This document shows positions 1 through 12,052 of a DNA stretch of 64,000 bases, one piece after another. Made by a program: the position numbers and the translations under genes. Under the pieces are notes generated by a model. The model saw only the letters and a program-made list of their open reading frames with translations, did not search any database and was not told the origin of the DNA. Position 1 is the stretch's first letter. Each line of letters starts with the position of its first letter. This DNA comes from Bryopsis sp. KO-2023 (lineage: Eukaryota; Chlorophyta; Ulvophyceae; Bryopsidales; Bryopsidaceae), in contig BSYQ01000006.1 of assembly GCA_030272585.1 (NCBI GenBank), forward strand, positions 2,877,001 through 2,941,000, given 5' to 3'.

Positions 1-810
1 AAGATGTTAATGACAACAAACCCCTGTTGCCTGATGGAGGAGTTGTGCTTAGTATTAAAAAAAAGGGGTCAAAAAAAAGTTGAAAAAAAAATTATACTTT
101 ATACTTTTTTTGTTTTTTGGTAAGTCAGGGACTGACTGACAGAAAGTCTGACAACCAAAAGCTTTTAGAGGGTTTGAAACCAAACCTACCAAAAGTGGGT
201 ACCCCTGAACACACACGGGGGGATTGTGAAATTTTGTGAGATAGGTAGCAGAAACTGGATTTTGAAAGTTGAAAAGCGAGACCAGCTATCTTATTAAATA
301 AAGACGATACTCTGCATTTTTTTTTGGCAGTAACCCTGCATTGATTACTGATGTTTGTGATTGGGAGCCTTGGGAGCCAACTGTTTCTTACAAACCCTCT
401 ACTTCAATATCCTTGCGACATCCGTTTTTTCTCCCAACATCAAGTGAAACGCCGCACGCCCGTACGAAGAAAACATTCGAAAACGCAACCAAACCATCTA
501 ACCGACCACCCCATACTAATCAGATAAATGTCCGAATGTTCCCCACCAAACAGGATTTTCCCAACAGGTTTCGCGGGGGGAAGGTGTGCACACCACGACT
601 GACATATGGGGAGGGAGCAGGAAAAACTCGGTCCCTCCTCTCATTACAGTCTGGTTGGTCACGCGGTGAGGTGGAAGCACGTGAAAAGACGAGCTGCGTA
701 TCTGGTAGGCTCCAGCACAGAACGGATCCCAATTTCCCCCGCACCCCAATTTCGGTGGCCACTTGCAATCGTGTCTCTAGCGCGGTTCCAGCAAGGTCGA
801 AAATCGCGCG
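1..810. other. Upstream region without a recognised gene
   Basis: The first 340 bases are AT-rich with A and T runs. From about 420 to 810 the GC content rises and open frames appear on both strands, but none has a protein-like composition or a partner exon. I read this as the promoter and 5' leader of the AhpD-like gene that starts at 811, possibly with the end of a gene outside the window. Confidence 0.4.
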
Positions 811-3338
811 ATGGCGGCGCCTCCCCCAACATCCGAACCAGACTACCCAGCGGACCTCGTCGCTAGAGTTCGGGGGATGGTGGGTCCGAAAAAGTTTCGC
901 ACCACCCCAAACATTGCAGTTTCTCCGATTCAGTTTACCTTTCAGAAGGCGGCAAATCAAAGCCGGATATGTATTCATTACCTCGTGCAGTTTTTTCTGA
1001 ATTCTTTTCTTCTCGTTGTGCTGTTGGGATGTATTGCTCCTCCTGCAAACGCGCGTTCTCTGTTACGTTTTTTTTTGGGGGGGGGGTAGATTGAGAAGGA
1101 TTTCCTTCCTAAAGAATCTGGCTTCACCAAACTGATCGATGGCCCGACGGAGCCAAACAGCATTCACGTGTTCTATCCGCCGCTGCTGTTGGGCTACTAC
1201 TCTGCTTTTCGAGAAGCGGTTTTGGTGCACGGCGCGTTCCCCAGGAAAGACAAAGAAATCCTGGGGTCATTCGTATCCAACACGAACGCCTGCGTTTTTT
1301 GTACCGACTCTCATCAGCTCATGGCCAAATCCCAAGGCGCAGGTAAGGTTTCCGACAGAATCAAGCCATCATTCTCAGCATATGAATCGTTTCAACACCC
1401 TTCATTCAATTTTGATCATGTGAACTAATGACATCTAACACATGCATGCATTTTCCTGCCCCACCTTGTTCGCTTTCCCCCTCCCACTAACTGGGGGAAA
1501 TTGCTTGGTTTGGCGGCCGGAAGTCTCCACTTCTTGTAACTGAAATGCATGAGCATGGCTCGCATGTCACAACTGACAATTTCCCCTGTAGTGAAATGAT
1601 ACCTTGCTTTGTTTTATTATCCCATGCATTCACGTAGATCTGGCTGAGGTTCGCATGGCAGTCGCGGTCAACAATCCGATGGCCCTCTCTAACAAAAGCC
1701 TCGGGGAAATCATTCAGTGCATCACTGCGTGTCAACAGAAAAGCAAAGCAGAAGAAATCAGTGAGGTGAGATAGATTCCTGCCAAAACACACAACATATA
1801 TTCACCCCCACCCCGCAAAAAAAATAGAAATAATAATAAATAAAATTCTGAAACGTAAAACGTACGATTGCAAGCTTGCCTTGCAAAAAAACAAAGTCAC
1901 ATGCGCGCGTCTGTGTGAGTTTGCATCGGTTATGTCTCTTTTTTTAAACTTTTCTGGATTTAAAAAGAAATTTATTTTACTGTAGAAAGGGCTGTTTAGC
2001 AAGGAAGAGGGTGCAGAGTTAATCGGGACCACTTTCATCTTCAATTACATCAATCGGATCATGGATACGTACATTTCTCGAGAAAAGCTGCTCCCCGCCG
2101 TCCCCGGTTTCGTTAAATTTTTCTACAACAATTTCAGCTTTGCCAAGGTACGCTCTGTGCAGCTGGACAGTTTTATTGTGGTGGTGTTGTTTGTTTTTTT
2201 GGGGGGGGGGGAGGTTGGAGTCTGTCTGGCCACGGGCTACATTTTTTGAAAGGAAAATATGAAGTTATTTACAAACATTGGCCTGAAATCTGCGGAAGGG
2301 GTGCCCCTCTTGGTGATTCTGAATGTACAATTTTTTTTTTGATTTTGGCATTTTTTAATTGGTTTTACATTGTGGCTGAAAGCCTCGGTGCAAATTCGCA
2401 TTTAAATGGGTGGCCGGCTTGTGAAATTCCTGTTTCAAAATCCTCAGTATGTAGTCTAAAAAAGCAACTATGCACTATCCAGTTGACAGTGGCTTTTGCT
2501 TCTTTTTTTGCTTTTCTCGTTTTTTATTGGGCTGCAGAATTACTTGGAAAACCAGCTGGTAAAACACGTTTTCGGCAAGCTCAAGAATTTCAACACTCCA
2601 GGGGATTCTGCCCGTGCGATGGACAGATTTCCAAATTTGCCCAGCGGGTACTACGAATGGGTGAAAGCGAACGAACCCATTGCCCAGGTGCGAGAACACC
2701 CCTGCTCCCAAAATCTGACATACTAGCCTGCTTTTTTTTGTGATTTCTTTTGCTTGCCGTAAAAATATCTTTATGGTTGGTAAAATGTTGGCTTTTTGTT
2801 GATGGTGGATTTTTTGGTGCTTCCTCTTTTGGCAGGCTTTTGCGTATTGGGATTGGTCGATCGGGGCCCTGGCGGATGAATTCATTCCAAAAAACGTAAC
2901 AGACTTTGTTGGGGCATATATCTGGGAAAAATACGATGGCAGCACTCCACCATTGTCAAGAAACTGGGTCTTTGAAGCCACAGGTGATTGTCTCCAAAAG
3001 AATAAAGCTATTTTTTTATTTTCTCTTTGCATTACTTCTAAGAATCCTCCTTAAAACTTCTTTGTGCGTGTCGTTTTCTGCTTTTTTTAATGTTTTTTCT
3101 GATCGTGAATGGTGGCTTTCGCTCAGAGGATATGGAGGGTAGCGAGGCTGAGAAATTCGCTGCAAGCTTCATGCTGTTGGTATCATTTTCTCGGTTCCAA
3201 ATCGACGAAAACTTGAAACAGGATTTGAAAAAACGCTTCCCTGATTTTGACGTCTGCCGAGCGATGGCGATGTGGGCTGCCTTTCAGACTGCGAAGAAAA
3301 CTGCTGAATGGACCGGGGATGCATTAGCACAATCATGA
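811..3338 (+). CDS. AhpD/carboxymuconolactone decarboxylase-like protein, 7 exons, 373 aa
   Basis: Exons 811-879, 1090-1342, 1638-1765, 1986-2147, 2538-2687, 2836-2983 and 3127-3338 join in phase into 373 residues. Exon 2 encodes an alpha-helical segment ending in NACVFCTDSHQLM, the C-x2-C-x3-H signature of the AhpD/CMD fold, in which the Cys pair and His carry out peroxide or disulfide chemistry. The rest is helical, rich in aromatic and charged residues, with no signal peptide or membrane segment. This is longer than single-domain AhpD (about 175 aa), so the second half may be a duplicated, Cys-free CMD-like domain; that is inference. The start ATG is in a good local context but exon 1 is short and its donor (ATG|gtgggt) is the least certain junction. 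Intron 1 ends with a G10 run directly before the TAG acceptor. The substrate is unknown; a role in redox defence is a family-level guess. Confidence 0.72.
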
Positions 3339-5141
3339 AAAAGGGATCAGCCCCTTCCCCTATGTTTTCCTGTGTTTCTTTTGAGTTGTTTGCATATTTC
3401 CTGCTCGTGTTGCAGTGTTTCTTCACAGTGTTTTTTTTTTGCTCGTTCGCTGGCCAACCAGCAAAGAAAGAGTTTCAGGGATCAGCATGATCGACCGGTC
3501 GATGAATAAAAGGAGAAAAAGAAAAGGACGGCGGTGCTTTCAAGTGTACAATTGCTGTACATCAAAGGCACATTGTGGACTGGGGGCCATATCATATCAT
3601 ATACATTGGACATATTGTTGTATTATCACCTTTGAGTATACAAACATATTTATTCGTTAGATTAATTTGTTGTTTTTTTTTGGTTTTTGTTTTCTTTCCC
3701 TCCAGGAGGTGGGGATAAGTAAAGGATTGGTTTGTCAAGTGCAACAGTGGATTTTGTGGTTGGACCTGATATTTTTTTACATTATTATTATTTTTTTTTT
3801 CTGGATGTTTTCTGTTGTTCCTGCGTAAGAGAGAGGGGGGGTTAACATAAAAAGCGTTACGAAATCACGCATCTTTTTTGGTTGGTTTACATGAGTTCGA
3901 GTTCGGATCAGTTGGGGAAAAAAAGAAAATATTTATTCTGTTCCGTTATCTGGTGCGAACTTGCGTTTTGAAACAGCTATTTGCTGGCCCCCAAGTCCAA
4001 TTCAGGTGAAAGCATCGGCGCCGCACACTTTGCTTGTTGAAGTCCCGAGGTGCCTTTATTTTGTCGGCGGCCAGTGTCTTCCAGTTCACGATATACCAAC
4101 GAATATACAGGTTTCAGTTCGACGAATATATATTCCCTATACAGGGCATGTGCTGCTTGGTGGTGATCTGGCCCGTCAAAGCGAACACCAACAGCAGGGG
4201 AAGTCGAGGGCACAAGCCTAAAGTAAACCATTTATACAGGGGAAAAAACACACCGACCTTGCGGTCACCAATGCCATACACCAACCAAAATTTGCAGAAA
4301 AAAGCCTGGAAAGAGGGGGGGGGGGGGTGGCGTAACGCTTGCGGCCTTCGAAAACGGGCATGTGCTGAGTTTTGGGGTTCGATATCGACCATACAAAGAG
4401 TTGCTGAAACAGAGGTTTTACAAAGGCCTTTATTTTGACGCGGGTGCACCACCATGCACCTCCCCTCATGCACTCCATTGCACAGGCCACAGGGAACTAT
4501 CGTGCCTCACCCAGGATTCACTCCCGTTAACGGAACGCGTTGGGTTTCATAACTGTTACAGCCCTTTCGTGTTGAAATGTGGGCGTTGCATAGCCGATCC
4601 GTGGATTCTCGTCAGCTTCCCAAAAAAGGAGGAGAAAGACTTCACCTGAAGCAACTCTCCAAAGCGATCGACATCACAAAACATAACCTGCTGCTGTGCA
4701 AGGAAAACGTCCGAGCGCGTGAATAGAACTGCGTGTTCGGATAACGTAGGTCAGTAAAGCTGGTGTGCGGGGTGCAGAACTTTTTCGATCGCCAGGAAAA
4801 AAAAGATGTCGAAAATCACGTCCCTGTGCCCGAAAGCAAAAAAAAAGTTAATTCTGAGATCTGCCTGAATTTGTGTGGCGGCCTCCCAGTGGAGGATGCC
4901 TTAGTTCATCTTTCCAAGTTACTTTTTTCCTTTATCAAGCAGCTGTTTTACTTAATGATGTTGAGCTGCATAAACATACTCAATTATATAACCTATCTAT
5001 AATATAGGTTCATGCTCCCTTTAGACAGTACATTTTGCCCCATATCGACCTAAAGCACAAGAATGACAATTACGACTTCTGGTTTCAATACGACATGGCC
5101 ATGTTTGATTTTCCTTTTTCTTGCTCAGGTATCAAAGAGGC
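3339..5141. other. Intergenic, 1.8 kb, 3' flank then 5' leader
   Basis: From 3339 to about 3950 the plus strand is T/G-rich and poor in C, as in the 3' flanks of other plus-strand genes here. At 3960-4480 GC content rises and both strands have short open stretches; two minus-strand pieces (around 4430-4330 and 4220-3970) look weakly protein-like, but I could not join them with good splice sites or recognise them. A polypyrimidine tract ending in CAG at 5128 suggests a 5'UTR intron of the next gene. Confidence 0.35.
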
Positions 5142-8100
5142 ATGTTGGGCCAAATACATGCTCCAGGAAAAGGCAAATGCTGGAAGTGTTTTCAAGTTGA
5201 GAAATGGAAAAGGCCGTGTCGACGGTGCGGGGCAAAATTATGTTCAAAATGCGTGCCTTCCGGAAAACCCATGGAAATCTGCCTTATGTGCCGCAATCTC
5301 AACATCCAGCCCCAAGGGCAGCAAATCCTACCCCGGCCAATCGCAGCAATGCCCCCCTCGTCTTATCAAGCGGTGGTTTCCCCTCAAGGGCATAAGCAAT
5401 TCGTGCAGAGTGCTGGCCCCCCTGTCATTTCTTCACATCCTCCTTGGCAGGGGGGGCACCATGCACCAGCGGCAAATTCTGTTCCAGTGGGTGGTCAAAG
5501 GCTGGCAATGGGACAGCACATGGGAGTTTCACAAGCCGCCACCCTAGCTCCTGCAGTTCAGATGGTGATTGGACAACCGGTGAACTCGCACCACGAGCTT
5601 CCTCCACCAAGCCAAACAGTGCATCCATCTGCTCCATACCAATATATCCCTCCACAACCGGTGGGGTTCATGGGTCAGACACCAGGTCAGTCAATGGCAT
5701 ACCAGCAAGCTCCTGGAGGGGCGCAGATCCGATATCAGCCGCCAGGAGCAACCCAGTCCACTCTGGTGATGAATGCAAACCAGCATCACATGGGTGGGGA
5801 GAGTCAGTCTGTCATGGGGAGTACCTTGGTCGAAGTGGAAACCACTGTCACCGTGCCAAATATGAATGCGAGGGAACCTCAATCCGGAGGACTGCATGCT
5901 GGCAAGAGTTCTTCGACCGAGACGAAACGGGCTGACGTCAAGCTTCCGCAAGAAATGCAATCAAACAGGAGGACAGGGGGGGCCGCTCCTGATCCAGGTG
6001 GCAAATCTGTATGGGAGGCAAAAGAATCTGCATCGGAGGCCAGTGGTACATGCACTCATCAAAGCTACAATGGAACAGAGCAGGGGTATGGTGCGATTCA
6101 CCACACCAGCACCCAAGCCGAAAACAAAGCTCAGGTGAAACCGAGTGATAGGCAGGCAGAGGGTGCCGGGACTTCTAATTTGGAGCATTTCGAAAAACCA
6201 CTAGGGGATTCGGGTGGCCGAGCCAGCAGCCATTTGAACGAGGCGGCGGTACCTCAGGAAACTCACCCACCATATGCATATCAATTGAGCCATCCAGACC
6301 CACCCCTGTCTACGGAAGTCACGGACTCAGGGTCGGCCCCCCAGGGATATGAGAGGATGGGCAATCAAGGATTTGAAGCAGATAACGATGTGAAGTATGG
6401 GTTTCATCGACAGCACAGTGCTTTCCCTGAGACCAGTGAAAACAGAGGGGCTCCCTCTGATGAGCGGCAAGGTTCAGTCCACCCTGAATCAGGGGACCAG
6501 AATAATCTGAACGAAACAACAATGGCTCCACGATTTCGGAATGTGTTTCAGGTGGGTGCTGAAGGCACACCACCTGAGCCCCCAACAGGGTATCCAACTC
6601 ATCCATATTCTGGGGTGCATCCCACCCCCGAGGTTTCTGGAGACTCTGAATCCCAACGACAGCGCCCTGTTCCTCCACCAGGATATCCAACTGCAGTTTC
6701 AGGTGAGGGTTGCCTGGATAGCTTGATTGCTCCACAAGCCTGGAGTGTCGAACGCCCATTGGGTTCTTGTCCCAATCGAGTTAACGATGCTTCTATGTCT
6801 GACCTAGGTGGCGTCGTTTCGGTGCTGAGGCCCCACACGGCGAATCGAAGCGTGAGTGCAAGGTCTCACCAGGTTCATGTCCCCAGTCCGAGTGCACCGG
6901 AAGAAAAATTCGACCCTCAATGGTCCCCATTGACTGCCAGATTGAAAGCTCTGGGAAAACTCCCCCAATCAGAACCTCACCAAGAAGCTCCTCCAGGTGA
7001 GACGAGACTTCCCAGTGACCTGCTTTCGTTTTTCTGAACACATCTACATATGCCTGCTTTCATGTCGCCGGTCCATCTTTGGCAGATTCTGTCATTGCCA
7101 GCCAGCCAGCCAAAAACACAATACAGATTCATGGAATACTATTGCATGCTAGATTCACTCCAGGAGTAACCACATTTTTTCAGTATTTCCAGCCCGGAGC
7201 AGCATGGACAGCTCGCGCAGGAGCTATTCTCTTTCGCAGCCGGAAGTCGGCAGTACGGAGGATTCCCAAAGCTCCCTGCATCGATATGCAAGCGTGCCGG
7301 CCCCAACCCCCCTTTGTCCAGATGGTCGGAACAGCATGGAGGGTTTGGAGGATGAAGTGGAATATGCCGGGCAGTCCAAGGTCCAGGAGAGGCTAAGAAG
7401 AATCAGGAAAAAAGATCAGTTTTCCAGAGCACTGCTGTTGCTGCAAGGGGTGCGAGGATGATGTGTTGTGAAATCAATGTTGAATGCTTCCATTCTCGCC
7501 TTAAAAAAAGCATTCTGAGAGTAGATTTGCAGCCAGTAGGATTCGAACCTGGGCCGAAATGGAACTTATTGTAAAATGTAAGAGAGTCAACTGAGTGGGA
7601 ATTAAGTACAATAGCGATTTTGTTCAGCCAGAAGCACTCCAGGTGGAGAATTTGTTTGTTTGTTTAATATTTGTTCAGGGGGGTGAATGTGTGTGTGTGG
7701 TATTGATAGGCTGGTGTGGAAGATTTCCTGGAGCCGTTGACCATCGTTCTACGGAGGCTAGGATTTTCGATTGATGTCTTGCACTCCCATTCGCCTTTGA
7801 CTCGTCAGCAGATAGTTGGCAGACTGGAAGCCCTCACCCACGGTTTGATCGATGGCTGCCAAGTTTTTCTCTGCATTTTTTCTGGTAAGAAAGCCGTTCT
7901 GCCAAAAATAGCTGTCACATTGCACTACAATGTAATTTCCCCAAGCAAATTTTCTCGATGCCTTTTTAAGATTCTTTTTAACATTTTTTTTTTAATTCTT
8001 TTTTGTTGAATTCCACACTTTTTCTTGGGTTGAAAAATCTGAAATCCCTCCCTCCCCCCAAAAAGAAAATAGAATGGAGAAGAGCTCCTGTTCGACTGTC

Positions 8101-9426
8101 CAACATCGTATCAACTGGGGGCTCTTGAGGGGCCATGAAAATTTTCTCGTTTTCGTTCCAACCCCCCTTTTGTTTCCACTTTCTCCCTAAAGTTATTTTC
8201 CCCTGCCACTTTTTCCACTTCTTTTTTTTTGTTTGAAGCAAGTTTTTTCAAATTTTGCCTTGGTCTCCTGAACACATGCTGAAGCAATAGACGAATATTG
8301 TCTTTTCCACAGAGGCGGAAGGTGGGGTTGAGCTGTCGAACATCGACATTCGAAACAAGCTGCTGGAACCAGCAAAAGCCAGAGTGAACGTGGTGGTGCA
8401 TGTCTTGATCGATGGAATGAGGGGAATGAACATGAAATACGAGCTGAAAAAATATCGAAGCGTGAGGGGGGCGGAATTGATCGGGTGGTGGGAGGACGTC
8501 CAAACGCCGCCTCATCAAAGAATCATGGTGTGTGCAACCTACAATCTACGTTTATCTATTTGGATAGCCCAAATAATATTTGTATTTCTAATACAAATTA
8601 TTGCAGATTTTTTTTTTATTTAAAGAATATTTCGTGGTGGCTCAAGTTTGGGCTCTTCTTTTTATTAAATTAAAAAAAAAAGGATTTATACAAATAGTCA
8701 TTTTCAAATTTTTTTTATCGTTGGTGATGGATTTTTTCATTTTTTATTTTCCAAAAACTGAGCATTTTAACACTTTTTAAAACAAACAATTTCAGTATTT
8801 GACCAAAAAGCCTTATATGAATACTAAGTATTTTTTTAAAAGAAAAGCCCCATCATATGAATATTAAGTCGCGATTCCACCTAGGTTATTAAAAAAAAAG
8901 GAAAAAAAGTTTCTGTACATATGCACGTCTTCAAGCCTTTTCGTCGTGAATTTTTTTTTTCCTCCAGAAAAAGCAACAGCGAGTGACTGCGAGGAGCTCT
9001 GTCATTCAAATCTGCGCCCATCGAGCCATCTGTGGCTACATCCCTGGATCGCTCATTTGCGCATTCATCGACGTCCTGAACAAAAAGAAATATCTCAGTT
9101 ACACCTCCCTCTTCGACGAGCTGGAGGTCGCCATCGGGGAAGCCACCCAAATCATGGAAAATTACACCCCTTCGCTTGCGGAGCAACCCAGCCGGAATCT
9201 CACCCGATCGACCTACACCAGGGAGCCGATCGCTTTAGCAGTAGCAGGCATCGTTTTACCCATGGTGGGCAGCTTGGCGAAACCCATAATCGCTCATTTC
9301 TTGCATAACAATTCCAAGGAGGTGAAATCTGAAAAGAACGATGCAAGGTGGAGGGGTGGTATTGTGTTTTCTTCGCTGGATTGGATGGATGGGGATGAAA
9401 TGGCAAAGTTCGACTGGTGTGAGTGA
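5142..9426 (+). CDS. FYVE-like zinc finger plus pseudo-metacaspase (caspase-fold) protein, 5 exons, 989 aa
   Basis: Exons 5142-6996, 7184-7449, 7710-7884, 8313-8527 and 8968-9426 join in phase. Residues about 10-50 hold eight Cys spaced C-x2-C-x9-C-x2-C-x4-C-x2-C-x9-C-x2-C; the central CRRCGAKLCSKC matches the FYVE core, but the R/K-HHCR lipid-binding patch is absent. Residues 60-640 are low-complexity, rich in P, Q, S and G. The C-terminal 270 residues resemble a metacaspase fold: RALLLLQG (beta 1), LTIVLRRLGFSIDVL, the QVFLCIFS strand where active enzymes have YSGHG, NVVVHVLIDGMRG where they have DSCHSG, and GSLICAFIDVL...LSYTSLFDEL as the p10 part. The His and Cys positions read E/A and M, so the protein is predicted to be catalytically dead. 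The layout parallels type I metacaspases. The caspase call rests on pattern recognition, not a profile search. The start is the first ATG after a CAG acceptor. Confidence 0.7.
7529..7603 (-). pseudogene. tRNA-like relic in intron 2 of the caspase-fold gene
   Basis: On the minus strand a perfect B-box (GGTTCGAATCC, 7549-7539) lies about 40 bases after a D-loop-like CTCAGTTGA (7595-7587). The T-stem pairs only partly, the anticodon stem is degenerate and no matching 5' acceptor strand is seen. It is most likely a decayed tRNA or a tRNA-derived SINE head. Confidence 0.35.
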
Positions 9427-10407
9427 GGGGCAGGGAGGATGAGTTCATATGAATGTTTTTTGTGGAGGGGCTAATTGCAAAAGAATTCTTTTTCTGCTTT
9501 GGGAGGGTAGAGTTTCATTATGACACCGTCGGGTTCTGGCACAACATTTTCTGATAATCAGTTTCTGATAATGCGGAATTTTGGTACCGTGAATACAAAT
9601 GTACGATAAATGAGCAATCAACATTTTTGTTTCATTAGTTGCTTCCATTAGCTATTGACTTGATTTAACTAGGGTCTTTTTTTCGTAAAGGAGGTTCTGG
9701 CCTTTCGGAATATGCTGAATTACAAGTTTCTTACAAGATTGAACCCTAAAAAACTTCATTTCAAGGTTCTGGAAAGCTGGATTGTCAGCGAATAGATCAT
9801 AATGCACAGATTTAGTAAACCATTCCTGATATCCAAGCAACTGTTTTGCCCCAACACTTTTTTTTCTTTCCATTGTTTCACATGGAGCTGCCACAGCAAC
9901 AGAGGATTGCATCAGTTTGGAAGTAATATTTTACTGGCAGGTCGGAAAACGACGGTTTGAATGTTTCTATGAGTTGCTGATCATATGCGTTCATGTGTCC
10001 AAAAAGGCTTTATTCCATTTTTCAACAAGCAAAAGGACAGCCAATCTTTTTTTTCCCCCACCATCACAGCAAACTTACATCAGAGAACCCTCCTACACTC
10101 GTTTAATGTCATTCAGTCAGCTACCCGTCAAAACACCGCTCCTCAGAAAACCGAATCTAATAAAACTGTTCGATTTTTTTGTCTCTAGTCGAAAAAGAAG
10201 AAAATGATAAAATGGAAAAAGTGCCTGGTGGCATGCATTGGCTAAAGAAAATCCCTGCTTCCATATCGTCAGCAAGAAAAATAAACGAAAAAAACAAAAA
10301 CTTAACCAAAGAAAAAAGTGCCCAAAAATACATTTCCGTCAGCTTACAGGCTTGTTGTGTTCTTGTACCTTTTTGGTTTTTTTTGATAAAAAGGTAGTGC
10401 AGCATGT
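9427..10407. other. Convergent intergenic region
   Basis: This lies between two converging genes. The left part is T/G-rich and the right part (from about 10040) becomes G-poor on the plus strand, matching 3' flanks of a plus-strand and a minus-strand gene respectively. The motif TTTCTGATAA occurs twice at about 9548-9571. No coding exon is recognised. Confidence 0.4.
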
Positions 10408-12052
10408 CTAGTCGCCCTTCTTCTTTGATTTCTTAGATCCCTTTGGTTTAGGACAGCTGTCGGGGACGGTCCTGAGACTCAATTCAACCTTTGGATCGCA
10501 ACTGCCGATGATCTTTGTCACCACTGTAACAAATCAACAAATCAAACACACTCCCTCATAAACTGCTGAAAGTCCACACAATAATGTATAATACATATAT
10601 ACTCTTTCACAAGGGATCTTTTTACTAGGTTTACTTTATTTTTAGATACACCTGTGGAGGGTTTTCTAGAGCTGACTTTATTGGGCTGGATTTTTACTAA
10701 GGGCTGGGCTAAATCATCTCGTTGTGGACGGCCTTCGTTGGGCAAGTTTTCCAAATGTAAACTAAACATTCATTCATCTATATATACTCCAAGCAGCCGG
10801 CACAATCAATATTATATATATATACATATTATAACATATTGTTCTATTTTCCTCTTTCAATCGACAGAAAAGGGGTTGAAAAACCACTTTTTAACGCTCG
10901 TTTCGAAGACCAGGGGGGGATTCACCCTCTTTTTCAAGTGTCGACTTTCAAAAACCACATTTTTTTTTTCCTTTCTTAGAAAAGAGAAAAAAATCTGCAC
11001 CAGTCGATCCTGACTGTCTCAAACAGGCTGGAAGAGAGGTAAAAAAAAAACACCGACATGGGCAGAACACGACTGTTTCGGGACCTCCCTTCACTAATTG
11101 AAACACAGCTTACGTTCAGTGAGAAGATTCCCGCCGAAAAACTCTGCCAACTCGTCGATCTTCTCCTCGCAACCACATTTCTATGGCAAAACACAGGGTC
11201 GGTTAACTTCTGCAAGCCATTTCAAGCAAAAAATCATTCACACAGACACATATTTCCTTTCATTATTTCATTCTTCAGCAGATATCGAATCATCACTGCC
11301 AGTTGGATGCAACATTATCACAAATTCCTGACTTTGGAGGGAATTTCGCTTGATCTCACCTTTTCTTCCAGGGCGGTGAAGCTTTCACAGCATCTGCATG
11401 CGCAAATTGAAGCAACAGATGAATAATCAGCAACCATAAGTTAGTTAAAGTGGAGGAGGAGCAGCGGCCATAAGTGGGGTTTCCAAGTCAGACTGGGGCT
11501 ATGAGTGGTGAGAACTACTCATGGCTGGGATTGGTCATCTCCATCACGAGCCCATGCAAATCACACAAATTGATGCATTTTTATTTGCAATGAAGTGACG
11601 AAACGCTCGGTGAAATGTTCTTACTTCTCCCCAATCGAGAATTCTTCTATCTTCGCTTCGGCGAACTCCTCCAGCTGCTCCTTGAACTTGTCGCTTTCGA
11701 GGTCAAGCTCTCCAATGTCCGCGATCCCGCCGGACAGATCAAAGAAGTCTTCGAGGATCGTTCCGATCTCTCCCAGGCAGGAAACTGCCATCCTCGTGAC
11801 GGGCATTTTACATTGCTCAGGGAGCACGTCCAGGACACCGAGGAGGTCCGTTAGACCCTGGGATTGAACTCCGACTCCTGGATCACATACGTGGTGTGCT
11901 TAGCTCGACAGCGTGTGCCTGAAGAGTCGAGGTGAACGCTGCGTGCAAGGAAAACGCTTGTGAACTTTCAATTCCGCGCATGCTTTCGACAGCCCCTCAC
12001 CAGCGCAGAGAAGAACCAGCACGACCAAAGGGTGGACCTTTCGGAAAGCCAT
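10408..12052 (-). CDS. Small secreted Cys-rich protein with CC/CXC pattern, 5 exons, 180 aa
   Basis: Exons 12052-12001, 11898-11625, 11393-11360, 11180-11114 and 10523-10408 join in phase into 180 residues. The N-terminus MAFRKVHPLVVLVLLCA is a clear signal peptide. The mature part has Cys in the order C, C, C, CC, CXC, C, C, with CC-x10-CXC-x26-C-x14-C at the end, and a Lys-rich tail (KPKGSKKSKKKGD). The CC...CXC...C...C order recalls the plant eight-cysteine motif (type 2 lipid transfer proteins, 2S albumins), but the helical insert of about 50 residues before CC and one extra Cys do not fit a classical member. The first intron needs an AAG acceptor (ctaag at 11903-11899); the usual cag sites nearby give stops. 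A secreted or wall protein is likely; function is unknown. Confidence 0.55.

Noticed and set aside
341-1000. A 219-codon plus-strand open frame at the left end
   Set aside because: Composition is not protein-like, frames are open on both strands because of higher GC, and the AhpD-like start codon lies inside it in another frame.
3970-4480. Possible small minus-strand gene with acceptors ending CAG/TAG
   Set aside because: The two candidate pieces could not be joined in phase with credible donors and match nothing I recognise.
11058-11426. A 122-codon plus-strand open frame that reads like protein in its first half
   Set aside because: It is antisense to two short minus-strand exons that join in phase with a signal peptide exon upstream and a terminal exon downstream; the minus-strand model explains splice sites at both ends of each exon.
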